This document shows positions 18,330 through 26,065 of a DNA stretch of 64,000 nt, in pieces (the stretch's first letter is position 1; each line of letters begins with the position of its first letter). Source of the DNA: Sinomonas mesophila (GTDB taxonomy: Bacteria; Actinomycetota; Actinomycetes; Actinomycetales; Micrococcaceae). Both the position numbers and the translations under genes were made by a program. The notes below the pieces were generated by a model, which was not told the DNA's origin, made no database searches, and saw nothing but the letters and a program-made list of their open reading frames with translations. The DNA lies in contig NZ_KV908327.1 of the NCBI RefSeq assembly GCF_001999765.1, positions 111,049 to 175,048 on the forward strand. The letters are read 5' to 3'.

Positions 18330-19108
18330 GCGCCGGCCCCGCCGAGGACGCTTTGCCCGAGGCGCCCGCCGACGCGCCGGCCGGCATCGTCGTCGACCCG
18401 CACACGCTCGGCGGACCGGCGCCTGACCCCGAGGGCCGGCCGACCGTCGTCGTGCTCGACTACGGCTCCGGCAACGTCCGCTCCGCCGTGCGTGCCCTCG
18501 AGCGCGCCGGCGCGGCGGTCACTCTGAGCTCGAGGGCCGAGGACGCGCTCAACGCCGACGGCCTCGTCGTGCCCGGAGTCGGCGCCTTCGCGACCGTCAT
18601 GGAGGAGCTCAAGGCTGTCGACGGGCCGCGGATCATCGGCCGCCGGGTCGCCGGCGGGCGCCCCGTCCTCGCGATCTGCGTCGGCCTGCAGATCATGTTC
18701 GAGCGGGGCATCGAGCACGGCGTCGAGGCCGATGGCCTCGGCGAGTGGCCCGGCACGGTCGAGCTCCTGCCCGCGCCCGTCGTCCCGCACATGGGCTGGA
18801 ACACCGTCTCGGCCCCGGAGGGGTCCAGGCTCTTCGAGGGCGTCGAGGACGAACGCTTCTACTTCGTCCACTCCTACGGCGTGCAGTCCTGGGAGTTCGA
18901 GGTCGCCCAGCCGAAGATGGCCCCGCCGCTCGTGACCTGGAGCGAGCACGGCGCGCGGTTCATCGCCGCCGTCGAGAACGGGCCGCTGTGCGCGACCCAG
19001 TTCCACCCCGAGAAGTCCGGCGACGCCGGCGCCCGCCTCCTGCGCAACTGGGTCCGCTCCTTGCGCCCCCACCCCGCGCCGCGGCCGGCCGCAGAGGCGG
19101 CCTCCTGA
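18326..19108 (+). CDS. hisH: Imidazole glycerol phosphate synthase subunit HisH
   Basis: This 260-residue class I glutamine amidotransferase supplies ammonia to HisF. The nucleophile is C118 in [13 protein letters not shown], and the His-Glu pair is in [22 protein letters not shown] and VPGVGAF are also family motifs. An extra segment of about 38 low-complexity residues precedes the domain, and a Pro/Ala tail follows it. The GTG overlaps the hisB stop. hisF is not in the window, so the partner must be encoded elsewhere. Confidence 0.95.
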   Translation: MSAGPAEDALPEAPADAPAGIVVDPHTLGGPAPDPEGRPTVVVLDYGSGNVRSAVRALERAGAAVTLSSRAEDALNADGLVVPGVGAFATVMEELKAVDGPRIIGRRVAGGRPVLAICVGLQIMFERGIEHGVEADGLGEWPGTVELLPAPVVPHMGWNTVSAPEGSRLFEGVEDERFYFVHSYGVQSWEFEVAQPKMAPPLVTWSEHGARFIAAVENGPLCATQFHPEKSGDAGARLLRNWVRSLRPHPAPRPAAEAAS

Positions 19109-19109
19109 C

Positions 19110-19265
19110 ATGTGGTCCGTGCTGCTGTTCGGCCTCGCCGGGCTGCTCGTGGGCGGCGTGGTGTCCTTCCGCCGCCAGGGCCTGCCGCCGTGGACCTGGA
19201 TCAGCTTCGGCGTGCTCGCCGCCGCGGCGCTGGTCGCCGCCTACCTGCTGACGCTGCCCGCGTGA
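19110..19265 (+). CDS. Small two-helix membrane protein between hisH and priA
   Basis: This 51-residue ORF starts with an ATG two bases after the hisH stop. It encodes two hydrophobic segments (residues about 3-19 and 30-48) joined by a basic turn, [10 protein letters not shown]. The stop lies 29 bases before priA. Codon use looks like the neighbours, with GC-rich third positions. Its tight fit within the histidine operon argues that it is translated; the function is unknown. It may help assemble or anchor something, but nothing in the sequence shows that. Confidence 0.6.
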   Translation: MWSVLLFGLAGLLVGGVVSFRRQGLPPWTWISFGVLAAAALVAAYLLTLPA

Positions 19266-19294
19266 GGCAGCCCCGACCCGAGAGAGAGAACACC

Positions 19295-20035
19295 ATGAGT
19301 GCTGGGGAGTCCGTCCTCGAGCTGCTGCCCGCCGTCGACGTCGTGGACGGCCAGGCCGTCCGCCTCGTCCAGGGCGAGGCCGGGAGCGAGACCAACTACG
19401 GCTCGCCGCTCGACGCCGCGCTGGCGTGGCAGGAGGCCGGCGCCGAGTGGGTCCACCTCGTGGACCTCGACGCCGCCTTCGGCCGCGGCGACAACCGCGC
19501 CCTGCTCGCCGAGGTCGTCGACAGCCTCTCCCTCAAGGTCGAGCTCTCCGGCGGGCTGCGCGACGACGCCTCGCTCGAGGCGGCCCTCGACCTTGGCGTG
19601 GCCCGCGTCAACCTTGGCACCGCGGCGCTCGAGAACCCCGAGTGGACGGCCCGGGCGATCGCCCGCCACGGCGACCGGATCGCCGTCGGCCTCGACGTGC
19701 GCGGCACGACCCTCGCCTCGCGCGGCTGGACGCAGGAGGCCGGCAACCTCTGGGACGCGCTCGCCCGGCTCGACGACGCCGGCTGCGCGCGCTACGTCGT
19801 GACCGACGTGACCAAGGACGGCACGCTGCGCGGGCCCAACCTCGGGCTCCTGACGCAGATCTGCGAGCGCACCGACCGCCCCGTCGTCGCCTCGGGCGGC
19901 ATCTCGAGCCTGACGGACCTGCGCGCCCTGCGCGAGCTCGTCCCGCTCGGCGTCGAGGGCGCGATCGTGGGCAAGGCCCTCTACGCCGGCCAGTTCACGC
20001 TGCCCGAGGCGCTGGACGTCGCCGGGCGCCGCTGA
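19295..20035 (+). CDS. priA: Bifunctional HisA/TrpF isomerase PriA
   Basis: This 246-residue (beta-alpha)8 barrel catalyses the ProFAR Amadori rearrangement in histidine synthesis and, in actinobacteria that lack a separate trpF, also phosphoribosylanthranilate isomerisation in tryptophan synthesis. The catalytic Asp pair lies in LPAVDVVDG and [10 protein letters not shown]. Phosphate-binding motifs are SGGLRDD and ASGGISS. The dual role is assigned from actinobacterial knowledge; the window cannot exclude a plain HisA. The start is the ATG at 19295 after a purine-rich AGAGAGAGAA; the frame is open upstream but overlaps the small membrane ORF. Confidence 0.92.
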   Translation: MSAGESVLELLPAVDVVDGQAVRLVQGEAGSETNYGSPLDAALAWQEAGAEWVHLVDLDAAFGRGDNRALLAEVVDSLSLKVELSGGLRDDASLEAALDLGVARVNLGTAALENPEWTARAIARHGDRIAVGLDVRGTTLASRGWTQEAGNLWDALARLDDAGCARYVVTDVTKDGTLRGPNLGLLTQICERTDRPVVASGGISSLTDLRALRELVPLGVEGAIVGKALYAGQFTLPEALDVAGRR

Positions 20036-20037
20036 AC

Positions 20038-20925
20038 ATGGCGCACGACGGCGGATCCCCGGGCGGGGAGAAGCAGCGGCGCCTGCCGGGACACATCGCC
20101 GCCGCTCTGGCCAGGGCTGGCTCCGGCACGGACTCCGCGGGACAGCCCTGGGCCGGCCGCGACCTCGCGGGGGAGGGCAACCCGCTGCACCAGTTCGACG
20201 ACGACGACGGCTTGGCCGACGCGGGTGTGACGGCCGCGCTGGGCGCGCTCGCGGCGGGCGAGGGCGACGAGGCCGGCGTCCACCGCGCGCTCGCCTCCGC
20301 CCGCGTCTTCGTGGCCGTTGTGGCCTCCCTGGCCGAGGGCGGCCTCGGCGAGCACGGCTTCGCCGAGGACAAAGAGGCGGACATGGCGCTCGTGACGCTC
20401 ACCGCCCCCGACGGGCGGAAGGCCCTCCCGGCCTTCACGAGCGTCGAGCGGCTCGCCGCGTGGCACGCCGAGGTCCGGCCCGTGGCTGTCCACGCCCCGC
20501 GGGCCGCGCTCTCGGCCGTCTCGGAGGGCGCCGAGCTGCTCGTGCTCGACCCGGGGGCAGAGCTCACCTTCGTGCTGCGCCGGCCCGCCGTGTGGGCCCT
20601 CGCCCAGCAGCGCCCCTGGACGCCCTCGTACGCCGACCCCGAGCTCGTCGCCGAGGTCGGGCGCGCCGTCGAGGGCCTCGCCCCCGTGCGCGGGGTCGAG
20701 ATCTCCGTGGGTGCGGGAGTGGCCTCGCGGGATGCCGCGGGCAGGGTCATCGCGGGCGGGGGTCCCGGCCCCGAGCTGAGGCTCACGCTCGCGCTCACAC
20801 CCGGTTTGCCATCCGAGGCGGTGCGTGAGACCGTGGCAGAGCTCCATGGCCGACTCGCCGGTAGCAAGCGCTTCGCGGAGGCCGTCGACTCGCTCGAGGT
20901 CAAGGTCCGCCCGGCGCAGGACTGA
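20038..20925 (+). CDS. SseB-domain protein
   Basis: This 295-residue protein starts two bases after the priA stop. A conserved actinobacterial N-terminal stretch (GNPLHQFDDDDGLADAGVTAAL) leads into an SseB-like domain: residues about 75-195, ADMALVTLTAPDGRKALPAF, TSVERLAAWHAEVRPVAV and an ARAAL-LVLDPG pattern. A second alpha/beta module follows (VRGVEISVGAGVASRDAAG, ELRLTLALTPGL). SseB proteins are linked to stress or type III secretion in proteobacteria. In actinobacteria this gene simply follows priA, and no function is known to me. Confidence 0.8.
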   Translation: MAHDGGSPGGEKQRRLPGHIAAALARAGSGTDSAGQPWAGRDLAGEGNPLHQFDDDDGLADAGVTAALGALAAGEGDEAGVHRALASARVFVAVVASLAEGGLGEHGFAEDKEADMALVTLTAPDGRKALPAFTSVERLAAWHAEVRPVAVHAPRAALSAVSEGAELLVLDPGAELTFVLRRPAVWALAQQRPWTPSYADPELVAEVGRAVEGLAPVRGVEISVGAGVASRDAAGRVIAGGGPGPELRLTLALTPGLPSEAVRETVAELHGRLAGSKRFAEAVDSLEVKVRPAQD

Positions 20926-21014
20926 CCCGCCCCGGCCCCTCCGCCGCAGGGCACGGAGAAGCACGCGCGGCGCATCGCCTCGTAGACGATCCCGCCGACG
21001 AGCGAGGCGTGCTC

Positions 21015-21201
21015 TGCTCGTCATGAGCCTGCTGACGATCCCGATGGGCTTCGCCCACGACACCGTCACGCTCTCCCTCCTCGCCGTCCTGCCCGGGCTC
21101 GTGTGCGCCCCGACGCTCTCCGCGGCCTCGGCGCGGTCACGTGCATCGCGGGCCTGGCGGTGCAGGCGGCCCGCCGCGGCCGGGGCGCCGCCGGATCCTG
21201 A
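21015..21201 (+). pseudogene. Remnant of an MFS transporter C terminus
   Basis: Within the gap after the SseB gene (20926-21281), frame 2 reads ALLVMSLLTIPMGFAHDTVT, then LSLLAVLPGLVCAPTLSA, which looks like penultimate MFS helices. A single-base frame change near 21123 continues as GLGAVTCIAGLAVQAARRGR to a stop at 21199-21201, like a last MFS helix and its basic tail. There is no start codon with a ribosome site and no other transporter sequence upstream. It seems to be a decayed, truncated gene. The rest of the gap shows nothing recognisable. Confidence 0.45.
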
Positions 21202-21243
21202 CGGCGCACGACGCCGGGTGGGCACCTGGCGTCGTGCGCCGTC
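21200..21243. terminator. Bidirectional intrinsic terminator
   Basis: A perfect 16-bp inverted repeat (arms GACGGCGCACGACGCC, 21200-21215, and its complement, 21228-21243) has a 12-base loop. It lies between rightward SseB/remnant transcription and the leftward DUF1844 gene. Confidence 0.8.
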
Positions 21244-21281
21244 GGGGGTGAAGTGAGGCGGAAGCTGAAGGAAGGGACGCG

Positions 21282-21716
21282 TCAGTTGACGGGGCCCGTG
21301 TACTTCTCTCCCGGGCCCTTGCCAGGCTCGTCGGGGATCAGGGAGGCTTCGCGGAAGGCGAGCTGGAGCGAGCGGAGCCCGTCGCGCAGCGGACCGGCGT
21401 GCTGGGAGCCGATCTCCGGCGCGGCGGCGGTGACGAGGCCCGCGAGGGCCGTGATGAGCTTGCGTGCCTCGTCGAGGTCTTTGAGGCCGTCGGCCTCCGG
21501 ACCCTCCGCGAGGCCGACCTTCACGGCAGCGGCGCTCATGAGGTGCACCGCGGTGGTCGTGATGACCTCGACGGCGGCGACCTCGGCGATGTCGCGCACC
21601 TGGGCGCTCACGTCCGGGCCGCCCTCCTGCCCACCCGCGGGGGCGAAGTCGAAGCTGTGGCGGTGCTCGCCGCCGGCGGCCGTGCCGGACGGGGGGTTCG
21701 GGCTGGTGCTGCTCAT
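21282..21716 (-). CDS. DUF1844 domain-containing protein
   Basis: This 144-residue protein has a His-rich low-complexity N terminus (GGEHRHSFDFAPAG) and a DUF1844 core with VRDIAEVAAVEVITTTAVHL and AAVKVGLAEGPEADGLKDLD. The hydrophobic pattern suggests a helical soluble or peripheral protein. Its function is unknown. Divergent placement beside infC is the usual actinobacterial arrangement. The ATG at 21716 was chosen because the family core begins shortly after it and the frame upstream has no family sequence. Confidence 0.85.
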   Translation of the reverse strand: MSSTSPNPPSGTAAGGEHRHSFDFAPAGGQEGGPDVSAQVRDIAEVAAVEVITTTAVHLMSAAAVKVGLAEGPEADGLKDLDEARKLITALAGLVTAAAPEIGSQHAGPLRDGLRSLQLAFREASLIPDEPGKGPGEKYTGPVN

Positions 21717-21980
21717 GCTGCTAAGCTTGGCACAGACCGACTGGATGTCGTTATTCCAGCGGTGGACGCCCCCCGACAGCGCACCAGGCCACGTGCCGTG
21801 TGCCGTTGCGGGTTTTTGTGCGTTCACCCTGTACACTTGACAGACAGTTTGCAAGCGGAGATCCCTCCCACCTGTCGGCGTCCGGGCCCTGCCCGGGTGA
21901 GCTGCCGGGTACTTAGGTTGGCCAGAGGCACATATGCGGCTCTGGGCATCGCGTCCCTGCGGGGCCGCGCTCCTTCCGAG

Positions 21981-22008
21981 GCCTCCGATTGCACCGGCAA
22001 TCGGGGGC
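21981..22008 (+). terminator. Attenuator-type hairpin in the infC leader
   Basis: A 12-bp stem with one G-T pair (arms 21981-21992 and 21997-22008) closes the tetraloop ACCG and is followed by CTTCCTTGTT. It ends 45 bases before the probable infC start and lies inside the untranslated leader. The form is that of an intrinsic terminator placed to control infC-rpmI-rplT. The regulator (ribosomal protein, IF3 level or a leader peptide) is unknown. Confidence 0.6.
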
Positions 22009-22053
22009 CTTCCTTGTTGCCGGGGCACGTCCTTGACATACAGGAGCTTGAAC

Positions 22054-23094
22054 ATTAGCGATCCACGCATCAATGAGCGAATCCGCGTCCCCGAAGTGCG
22101 CCTGGTCGGCCCGGCAGGGGAGCAGGTGGGCATCGTGCGCATCGAGGATGCGCTGCGTCTGGCCGCGGAGTCAGACCTTGATCTCGTTGAGGTAGCACCC
22201 CAGGCGAAGCCCCCGGTGTGCAAGCTGATGGACTTCGGCAAGTACAAGTACGAGGCTGCGGTCAAGGCCCGCGAAGCGCGAAAGAACCAGACCAACACGG
22301 TCCTGAAGGAGATCCGCTTCCGCCTCAAGATCGACACGCACGACTACGAGACGAAGAAGGGCCACGCGCTCCGCTTCCTCGGTGCGGGCGACAAGGTCAA
22401 GGCGATGATCCAGTTCCGCGGCCGTGAGCAGCAGCGCCCAGAGATGGGCATTCGCCTGCTCCAGCGCTTCGCGGAGGACGTCGCCGAGGTTGGCGCCATC
22501 GAGTCCGCCCCGCGGATCGACGGCCGCAACATGGTCATGGTGATCGGGCCGCTCAAGAACAAGGCGGAGGCCAAGGCCGAGGCCCGGCGCGCCGCCCAGC
22601 GCGCCGCGGACAAGGCGAAGGCCGAGGCCGCGAAGGCGGGCGGCGTGACGGCGGAGAAGGCGCCGATGACGCAGTCGCTCGGCGATGCCATCCCGGCCGA
22701 GTTCCTCGCGGCCGCCGCGGCCCGCGAGGAGGCCGTGGCACGGGCTGAGGCCCAGGCCTCCGACGAGGCTACGGCTGAGTCCCAGGCGCCCGCCGAGGCT
22801 CCCGCCCCTGCGGCGGACGAGGCCCCTGAGGCTGAGACCCCCGCCCCGGCTGCCGAGGAGGAGGCGCCCGCCGAGGCGGCTCAGCCCAAGCCGGCGCAGG
22901 CCGCCAAGCCTGCCGAGGCGCCCAAGCCGGTCCCGGCCCCCGCGCCGTCGGCCGCGCGTCCCGCGGCGCCCAAGCCGGGCACTCCGAAGCCTGCGGCACC
23001 CAAGCCCGGTGCGCCCCGCCCGTCCGCGGTCGCGCCGAAGCCTTCTGCTCCGAAGCCGGCGGCCCCGCGGCCGTCCGGACGCAGGGGCAACTAG
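22054..23094 (+). CDS. infC: Translation initiation factor IF-3 with long Ala/Pro/Lys tail
   Basis: This 346-residue protein carries the IF3 N domain ([27 protein letters not shown]) and C domain ([35 protein letters not shown]) in residues 1 to about 175. A tail of about 170 residues then runs rich in Ala, Pro, Glu and Lys, including repeated [13 protein letters not shown] units. The start is placed at ATT 22054: AGGAG lies seven bases before it, and the protein then begins at the family's usual MSxPRIN position. The in-frame TTG at 22048 is one base from AGGAG, too close. AUU is the classical self-regulating IF3 start in enterobacteria. Confidence 0.9.
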   Translation: MSDPRINERIRVPEVRLVGPAGEQVGIVRIEDALRLAAESDLDLVEVAPQAKPPVCKLMDFGKYKYEAAVKAREARKNQTNTVLKEIRFRLKIDTHDYETKKGHALRFLGAGDKVKAMIQFRGREQQRPEMGIRLLQRFAEDVAEVGAIESAPRIDGRNMVMVIGPLKNKAEAKAEARRAAQRAADKAKAEAAKAGGVTAEKAPMTQSLGDAIPAEFLAAAAAREEAVARAEAQASDEATAESQAPAEAPAPAADEAPEAETPAPAAEEEAPAEAAQPKPAQAAKPAEAPKPVPAPAPSAARPAAPKPGTPKPAAPKPGAPRPSAVAPKPSAPKPAAPRPSGRRGN

Positions 23095-23106
23095 TCCGAC
23101 ACGGCC

Positions 23107-23138
23107 CCCGCCGCGGGAACCATGGTTCCCGCGGCGGG
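23107..23138. repeat. Perfect 32-bp palindrome between infC and rpmI
   Basis: Arms CCCGCCGCGGGAACC and GGTTCCCGCGGCGGG flank a central AT, giving complete dyad symmetry. It lies 12 bases after the infC stop and 122 bases before rpmI. In RNA it would form a very stable hairpin that could protect or separate the infC and rpmI messages. There is no U-tract, so simple termination is doubtful. Confidence 0.7.
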
Positions 23139-23260
23139 CAGGCCAGTCCACCGCCTCCGGCGCAGGCCGGCGGCGGGCAGCAACCAGTCGGCCCGCGCGA
23201 GCGGGCCGCCAGAGAGAGCCGCGGCCCCCGGGCCGCGGGTACGTTAGGAGATCGGTTCCC

Positions 23261-23455
23261 ATGCCGAAGATGAAGACCCACAGTGGCGCCAAGAAGCGCT
23301 TCAAGCTGACCGGCTCTGGCAAGCTCAAGCGCCAGCAGGCCAACCGCCGCCACTACCTCGAGCACAAGCCCACGACCCTGACCCGCCGTCTGGCCGCGGA
23401 CAAGATCGTCTTCCCGGGCGACGCCAAGGTCATCAAGCGGATGCTGGGCATCTGA
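23261..23455 (+). CDS. rpmI: 50S ribosomal protein L35
   Basis: This 64-residue basic protein shows the L35 pattern [20 protein letters not shown], then [20 protein letters not shown] and a C-terminal [17 protein letters not shown] lies upstream of the ATG. It sits in the conserved order infC-rpmI-rplT. Confidence 0.97.
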   Translation: MPKMKTHSGAKKRFKLTGSGKLKRQQANRRHYLEHKPTTLTRRLAADKIVFPGDAKVIKRMLGI

Positions 23456-23556
23456 TTTCTTCCCACTCACCGGCCCTCTGACGGGCCACCACAGCCATCC
23501 CGGTCGGGCGAGCAACGCCCGGGTCACTGGGAGAGATCTTTCGAAGGAGTACGCAC

Positions 23557-23946
23557 GTGGCACGTGTGAAGCGGGCAGTCAACGCCCACAAGAAGCGCCG
23601 GACCATCCTGGACCGCGCGTCCGGCTACCGGGGTCAGCGCTCGCGCCTGTACCGCAAGGCCAAGGAGCAGCTGCTGCACTCGTTTGTGTACAGCTACCAG
23701 GACCGCCACAAGAAGAAGGGCGACTTCCGCCGCCTCTGGATCCAGCGCATCAACGCTGCGTCCCGCGCCAACGGCCTGACCTACAACCGCCTCATCCAGG
23801 GCCTCAAGGCCGCCGAGGTCGAGGTTGACCGCCGCATGCTCGCCGAGCTCGCCGTCTCGGACGCCACGGCGTTCTCGGCCCTGGTCGAGGTCGCCAAGAA
23901 CGCCCTCCCGGCCGACGTCAACGCCCCCGCCAAGGCCGCGAAGTAG
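23557..23946 (+). CDS. rplT: 50S ribosomal protein L20
   Basis: This 129-residue protein is recognised by [40 protein letters not shown] and [21 protein letters not shown]20 binds 23S rRNA early in 50S assembly and represses its own operon in several bacteria. The start is the GTG at 23557 with GAAGGAG upstream. The 101-base gap after rpmI holds two short hairpins (GGCCC/GGGCC and GGGCG/CGCCC). Confidence 0.97.
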   Translation: MARVKRAVNAHKKRRTILDRASGYRGQRSRLYRKAKEQLLHSFVYSYQDRHKKKGDFRRLWIQRINAASRANGLTYNRLIQGLKAAEVEVDRRMLAELAVSDATAFSALVEVAKNALPADVNAPAKAAK

Positions 23947-23978
23947 CAGACCGCGCGGTCGCCGCGCCGTCACTCCCG

Positions 23979-24011
23979 GGACGCCCGTGCAGCAGCGCTG
24001 CGCGGGCGTCC
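23979..24011 (+). terminator. Intrinsic terminator after rplT
   Basis: GGACGCCCG and CGGGCGTCC pair, with an inner GCAGC/GCTGC stem, in a 33-base hairpin 33 bases after the rplT stop. It closes the infC-rpmI-rplT unit. Confidence 0.75.
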
Positions 24012-24053
24012 TGCTGTCTGCGCCCGTCCCGCCCTCCCCACTAGAGTTGGTCC

Positions 24054-24950
24054 GTGACACCGAGCGAGACCATGACCAATCCCCGCGCCGACAGGGTGCG
24101 CGACGTCGCCAAGCTCGCGGGCCGCTCGGCGCGCGCCCGCCGCCGCCAGTTCCTCGCCGAGGGGCCCCAGGCCGTGCGCGAGGCCCTGCGCCTCGACGCC
24201 ACCCGGCGGGGCTCGGGCAGTGAGCCGGTCGTGGACGAGCTCTACGCGAGCGAGGCCTGCCTCGAGCGCTACCCCGAGATCGCGGACCTCGCCGAGGCCA
24301 CGGGCCGCCTGAGGCGCGCGGACGACGCCGTGCTGGCCGCCATGGCCGACACGGTGAACCCGCAGGGGATCGTGGCCGTGTGCCGGATGCTCGACGTCCC
24401 CCTCGGGGACGTCCTCGGCCGGCGCCCCCGGCTCCTCGCGGCGATGTGCCGCGTCCAAGACCCCGGCAACGCCGGCACGATCCTGCGCGCGGCGGACTCC
24501 GCCGGCGCGGATGCCGTCGTCCTGACCGCCTCGAGCGTCGACATCTACAACCCCAAGGCCGTGCGCAGCACCGCCGGCTCCCTCTTCCACGTCCCCGTCG
24601 TCCTCGGCGTCACCGCCGAGGAGCTCGCCGGGGCCGCCCGGTCCGCGGGCCTCGGGATCCTCGCGGCCGACGGCGAGGGCACACTCGACCTCGACGCCCT
24701 CCAAGACGAGTCGGCCGCCCGCAGGGCCGGTGCGGCCGCTCCAACGGGCGCGGGCGCGGGCGCGTACCGGCTCGAGGACCCGACGGCGTGGCTCTTCGGC
24801 AACGAGGCGCAGGGCCTCGACGACGCAGAGAAGGCCCTCGCCGACCACCGCGTCGCCGTCCCGCTCTACGGGGCGGCCGAGAGCCTCAACGTCGGCACCG
24901 CCGCGACCGTCTGCCTGTACGCGAGCGCGAGGAGCCAGCGCCGCTCGTGA
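24054..24950 (+). CDS. TrmH/SpoU-family RNA 2'-O-ribose methyltransferase
   Basis: This 298-residue SPOUT methyltransferase has an N-terminal SpoU substrate-binding domain (FLAEGPQAVREAL) and the trefoil-knot catalytic domain with motif 1 VQDPGNAGTILRAADSAGA, motif 2 WLFGNEAQGL and motif 3 SLNVGTAATVCLY. The last two hold SAM and contribute the dimer active site. An Ala/Gly insert lies before motif 2. The GTG start is six bases after TAGAGT (24042-24047). The modified nucleotide, probably in 23S rRNA as in TsnR-like relatives, cannot be read from sequence. Confidence 0.9.
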   Translation: MTPSETMTNPRADRVRDVAKLAGRSARARRRQFLAEGPQAVREALRLDATRRGSGSEPVVDELYASEACLERYPEIADLAEATGRLRRADDAVLAAMADTVNPQGIVAVCRMLDVPLGDVLGRRPRLLAAMCRVQDPGNAGTILRAADSAGADAVVLTASSVDIYNPKAVRSTAGSLFHVPVVLGVTAEELAGAARSAGLGILAADGEGTLDLDALQDESAARRAGAAAPTGAGAGAYRLEDPTAWLFGNEAQGLDDAEKALADHRVAVPLYGAAESLNVGTAATVCLYASARSQRRS

Positions 24951-25061
24951 GCTGCCCGCGACAGGCCGCTCCGGGCCGCGTCCAGCCGGAGAACGGGTAG
25001 GTTGGTACCGATCACAGACCACGGCGCCTCCAGCGGGCGCCCTGCGGGGAAGGCACTGACC

Positions 25062-25982
25062 ATGGCTGCTGGCGGAGGGACCAAGGCCGTCGTCGCGGCG
25101 CTTGCCGCGAACCTGTCCATCGCCGTGATGAAGTTCATCGCGTTCATCCTCACGGCGTCCTCCTCGATGCTCGCCGAGGCCATCCACTCGGTGGCCGACT
25201 CCGGCAACCAGATCCTCCTGCTCGTCGGCGGGCAACGGGCCAGGAAGCAGGCCAGCCCCCAGCACCCCTTCGGGTATGGGCGGCAGCGCTACATCTACGC
25301 CTTCATCGTCTCGATCGTCCTGTTCAGCGTCGGCGGCCTCTTCGCCCTGTATGAGGCGTGGGAGAAGTTCCAGCACCCGCACGCGATCGAGGGCGTGTGG
25401 TGGTGGGTGCCGCTGGCGGTTCTCGTCGGAGCGATCATCGCCGAGATCTTCTCCTTCCGCACGGCGATCATCGAGTCGAACCACGTGCGCGGCTCGCAGT
25501 CGTGGGTCGCGTTCGTGCGCAATGCCAAACAGCCCGAGCTCCCGGTGATCCTGCTCGAGGACCTCGGGGCGCTCCTTGGCCTGGTCTTCGCCCTCTTCGG
25601 CGTCACGATGACGCTCGTGACCGGCGACGGCGTGTGGGATGCCGCGGGCACGGCCATGATCGGCCTCCTGCTCGTGGTGATTGCCGCGATCCTTGCGGTC
25701 GAGACGAGCTCGCTCCTGCTCGGCGAGTCCGCGACGGCGGGGGACATCGCCCGCATCGAGGCGGCGATCCAGTCAGACGGCACGCGCATCATCCACCTGC
25801 GCACGATGCACCTCGGCCCCGAGGAGCTCCTCGTCGGCGCCAAGATCAGCGTCGCGCCGGGCGCGAGCGGGGCGGACATCGCGCACTCGATCGACGAGAC
25901 CGAGGCCCGGATCAGGGCAGAGGTCCCCAGCGCCCGGGTCATCTACCTCGAGCCGGACATCCACCGCGAGGCGGACGTGTAG
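25062..25982 (+). CDS. Cation diffusion facilitator family transporter
   Basis: This 306-residue metal/proton antiporter is of the CDF type. About six helices are visible, with SSMLAEAIHSVADSGNQILL in helix 2 carrying the metal-binding His/Asp pair and LLEDLGALLGLVFALFGV in helix 5 (E, D). The C-terminal cytoplasmic metallochaperone-like domain includes IIHLRTMHLGPEELLVGAKI. Relatives export Zn, Fe or Mn; the metal is not certain. The start at 25062 has GGGAAGG upstream. TAGGTT (24998-25003) is the likely -10, giving a leader of about 50 bases. Confidence 0.9.
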   Translation: MAAGGGTKAVVAALAANLSIAVMKFIAFILTASSSMLAEAIHSVADSGNQILLLVGGQRARKQASPQHPFGYGRQRYIYAFIVSIVLFSVGGLFALYEAWEKFQHPHAIEGVWWWVPLAVLVGAIIAEIFSFRTAIIESNHVRGSQSWVAFVRNAKQPELPVILLEDLGALLGLVFALFGVTMTLVTGDGVWDAAGTAMIGLLLVVIAAILAVETSSLLLGESATAGDIARIEAAIQSDGTRIIHLRTMHLGPEELLVGAKISVAPGASGADIAHSIDETEARIRAEVPSARVIYLEPDIHREADV

Positions 25983-26019
25983 CGTGCTGTGCCTACGTCG
26001 CCGACCGGACCAGGCGCAC

Positions 26020-26051
26020 GACGGCGGCCGCCCACCCGGGCGGCCGCCGTC
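26020..26051. terminator. Bidirectional terminator between CDF and MFS genes
   Basis: Perfect 14-bp arms (GACGGCGGCCGCCC, 26020-26033, and its complement, 26038-26051) surround the loop ACCC. The two flanking genes converge on it. Confidence 0.85.
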
Positions 26052-26065
26052 GTCTTCGTCGGGTG

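Noticed and set aside
22048..22050. TTG as the infC start codon
   Set aside because: It is one base from the AGGAG ribosome site, too close; ATT six bases later has ideal spacing and matches the family N terminus.
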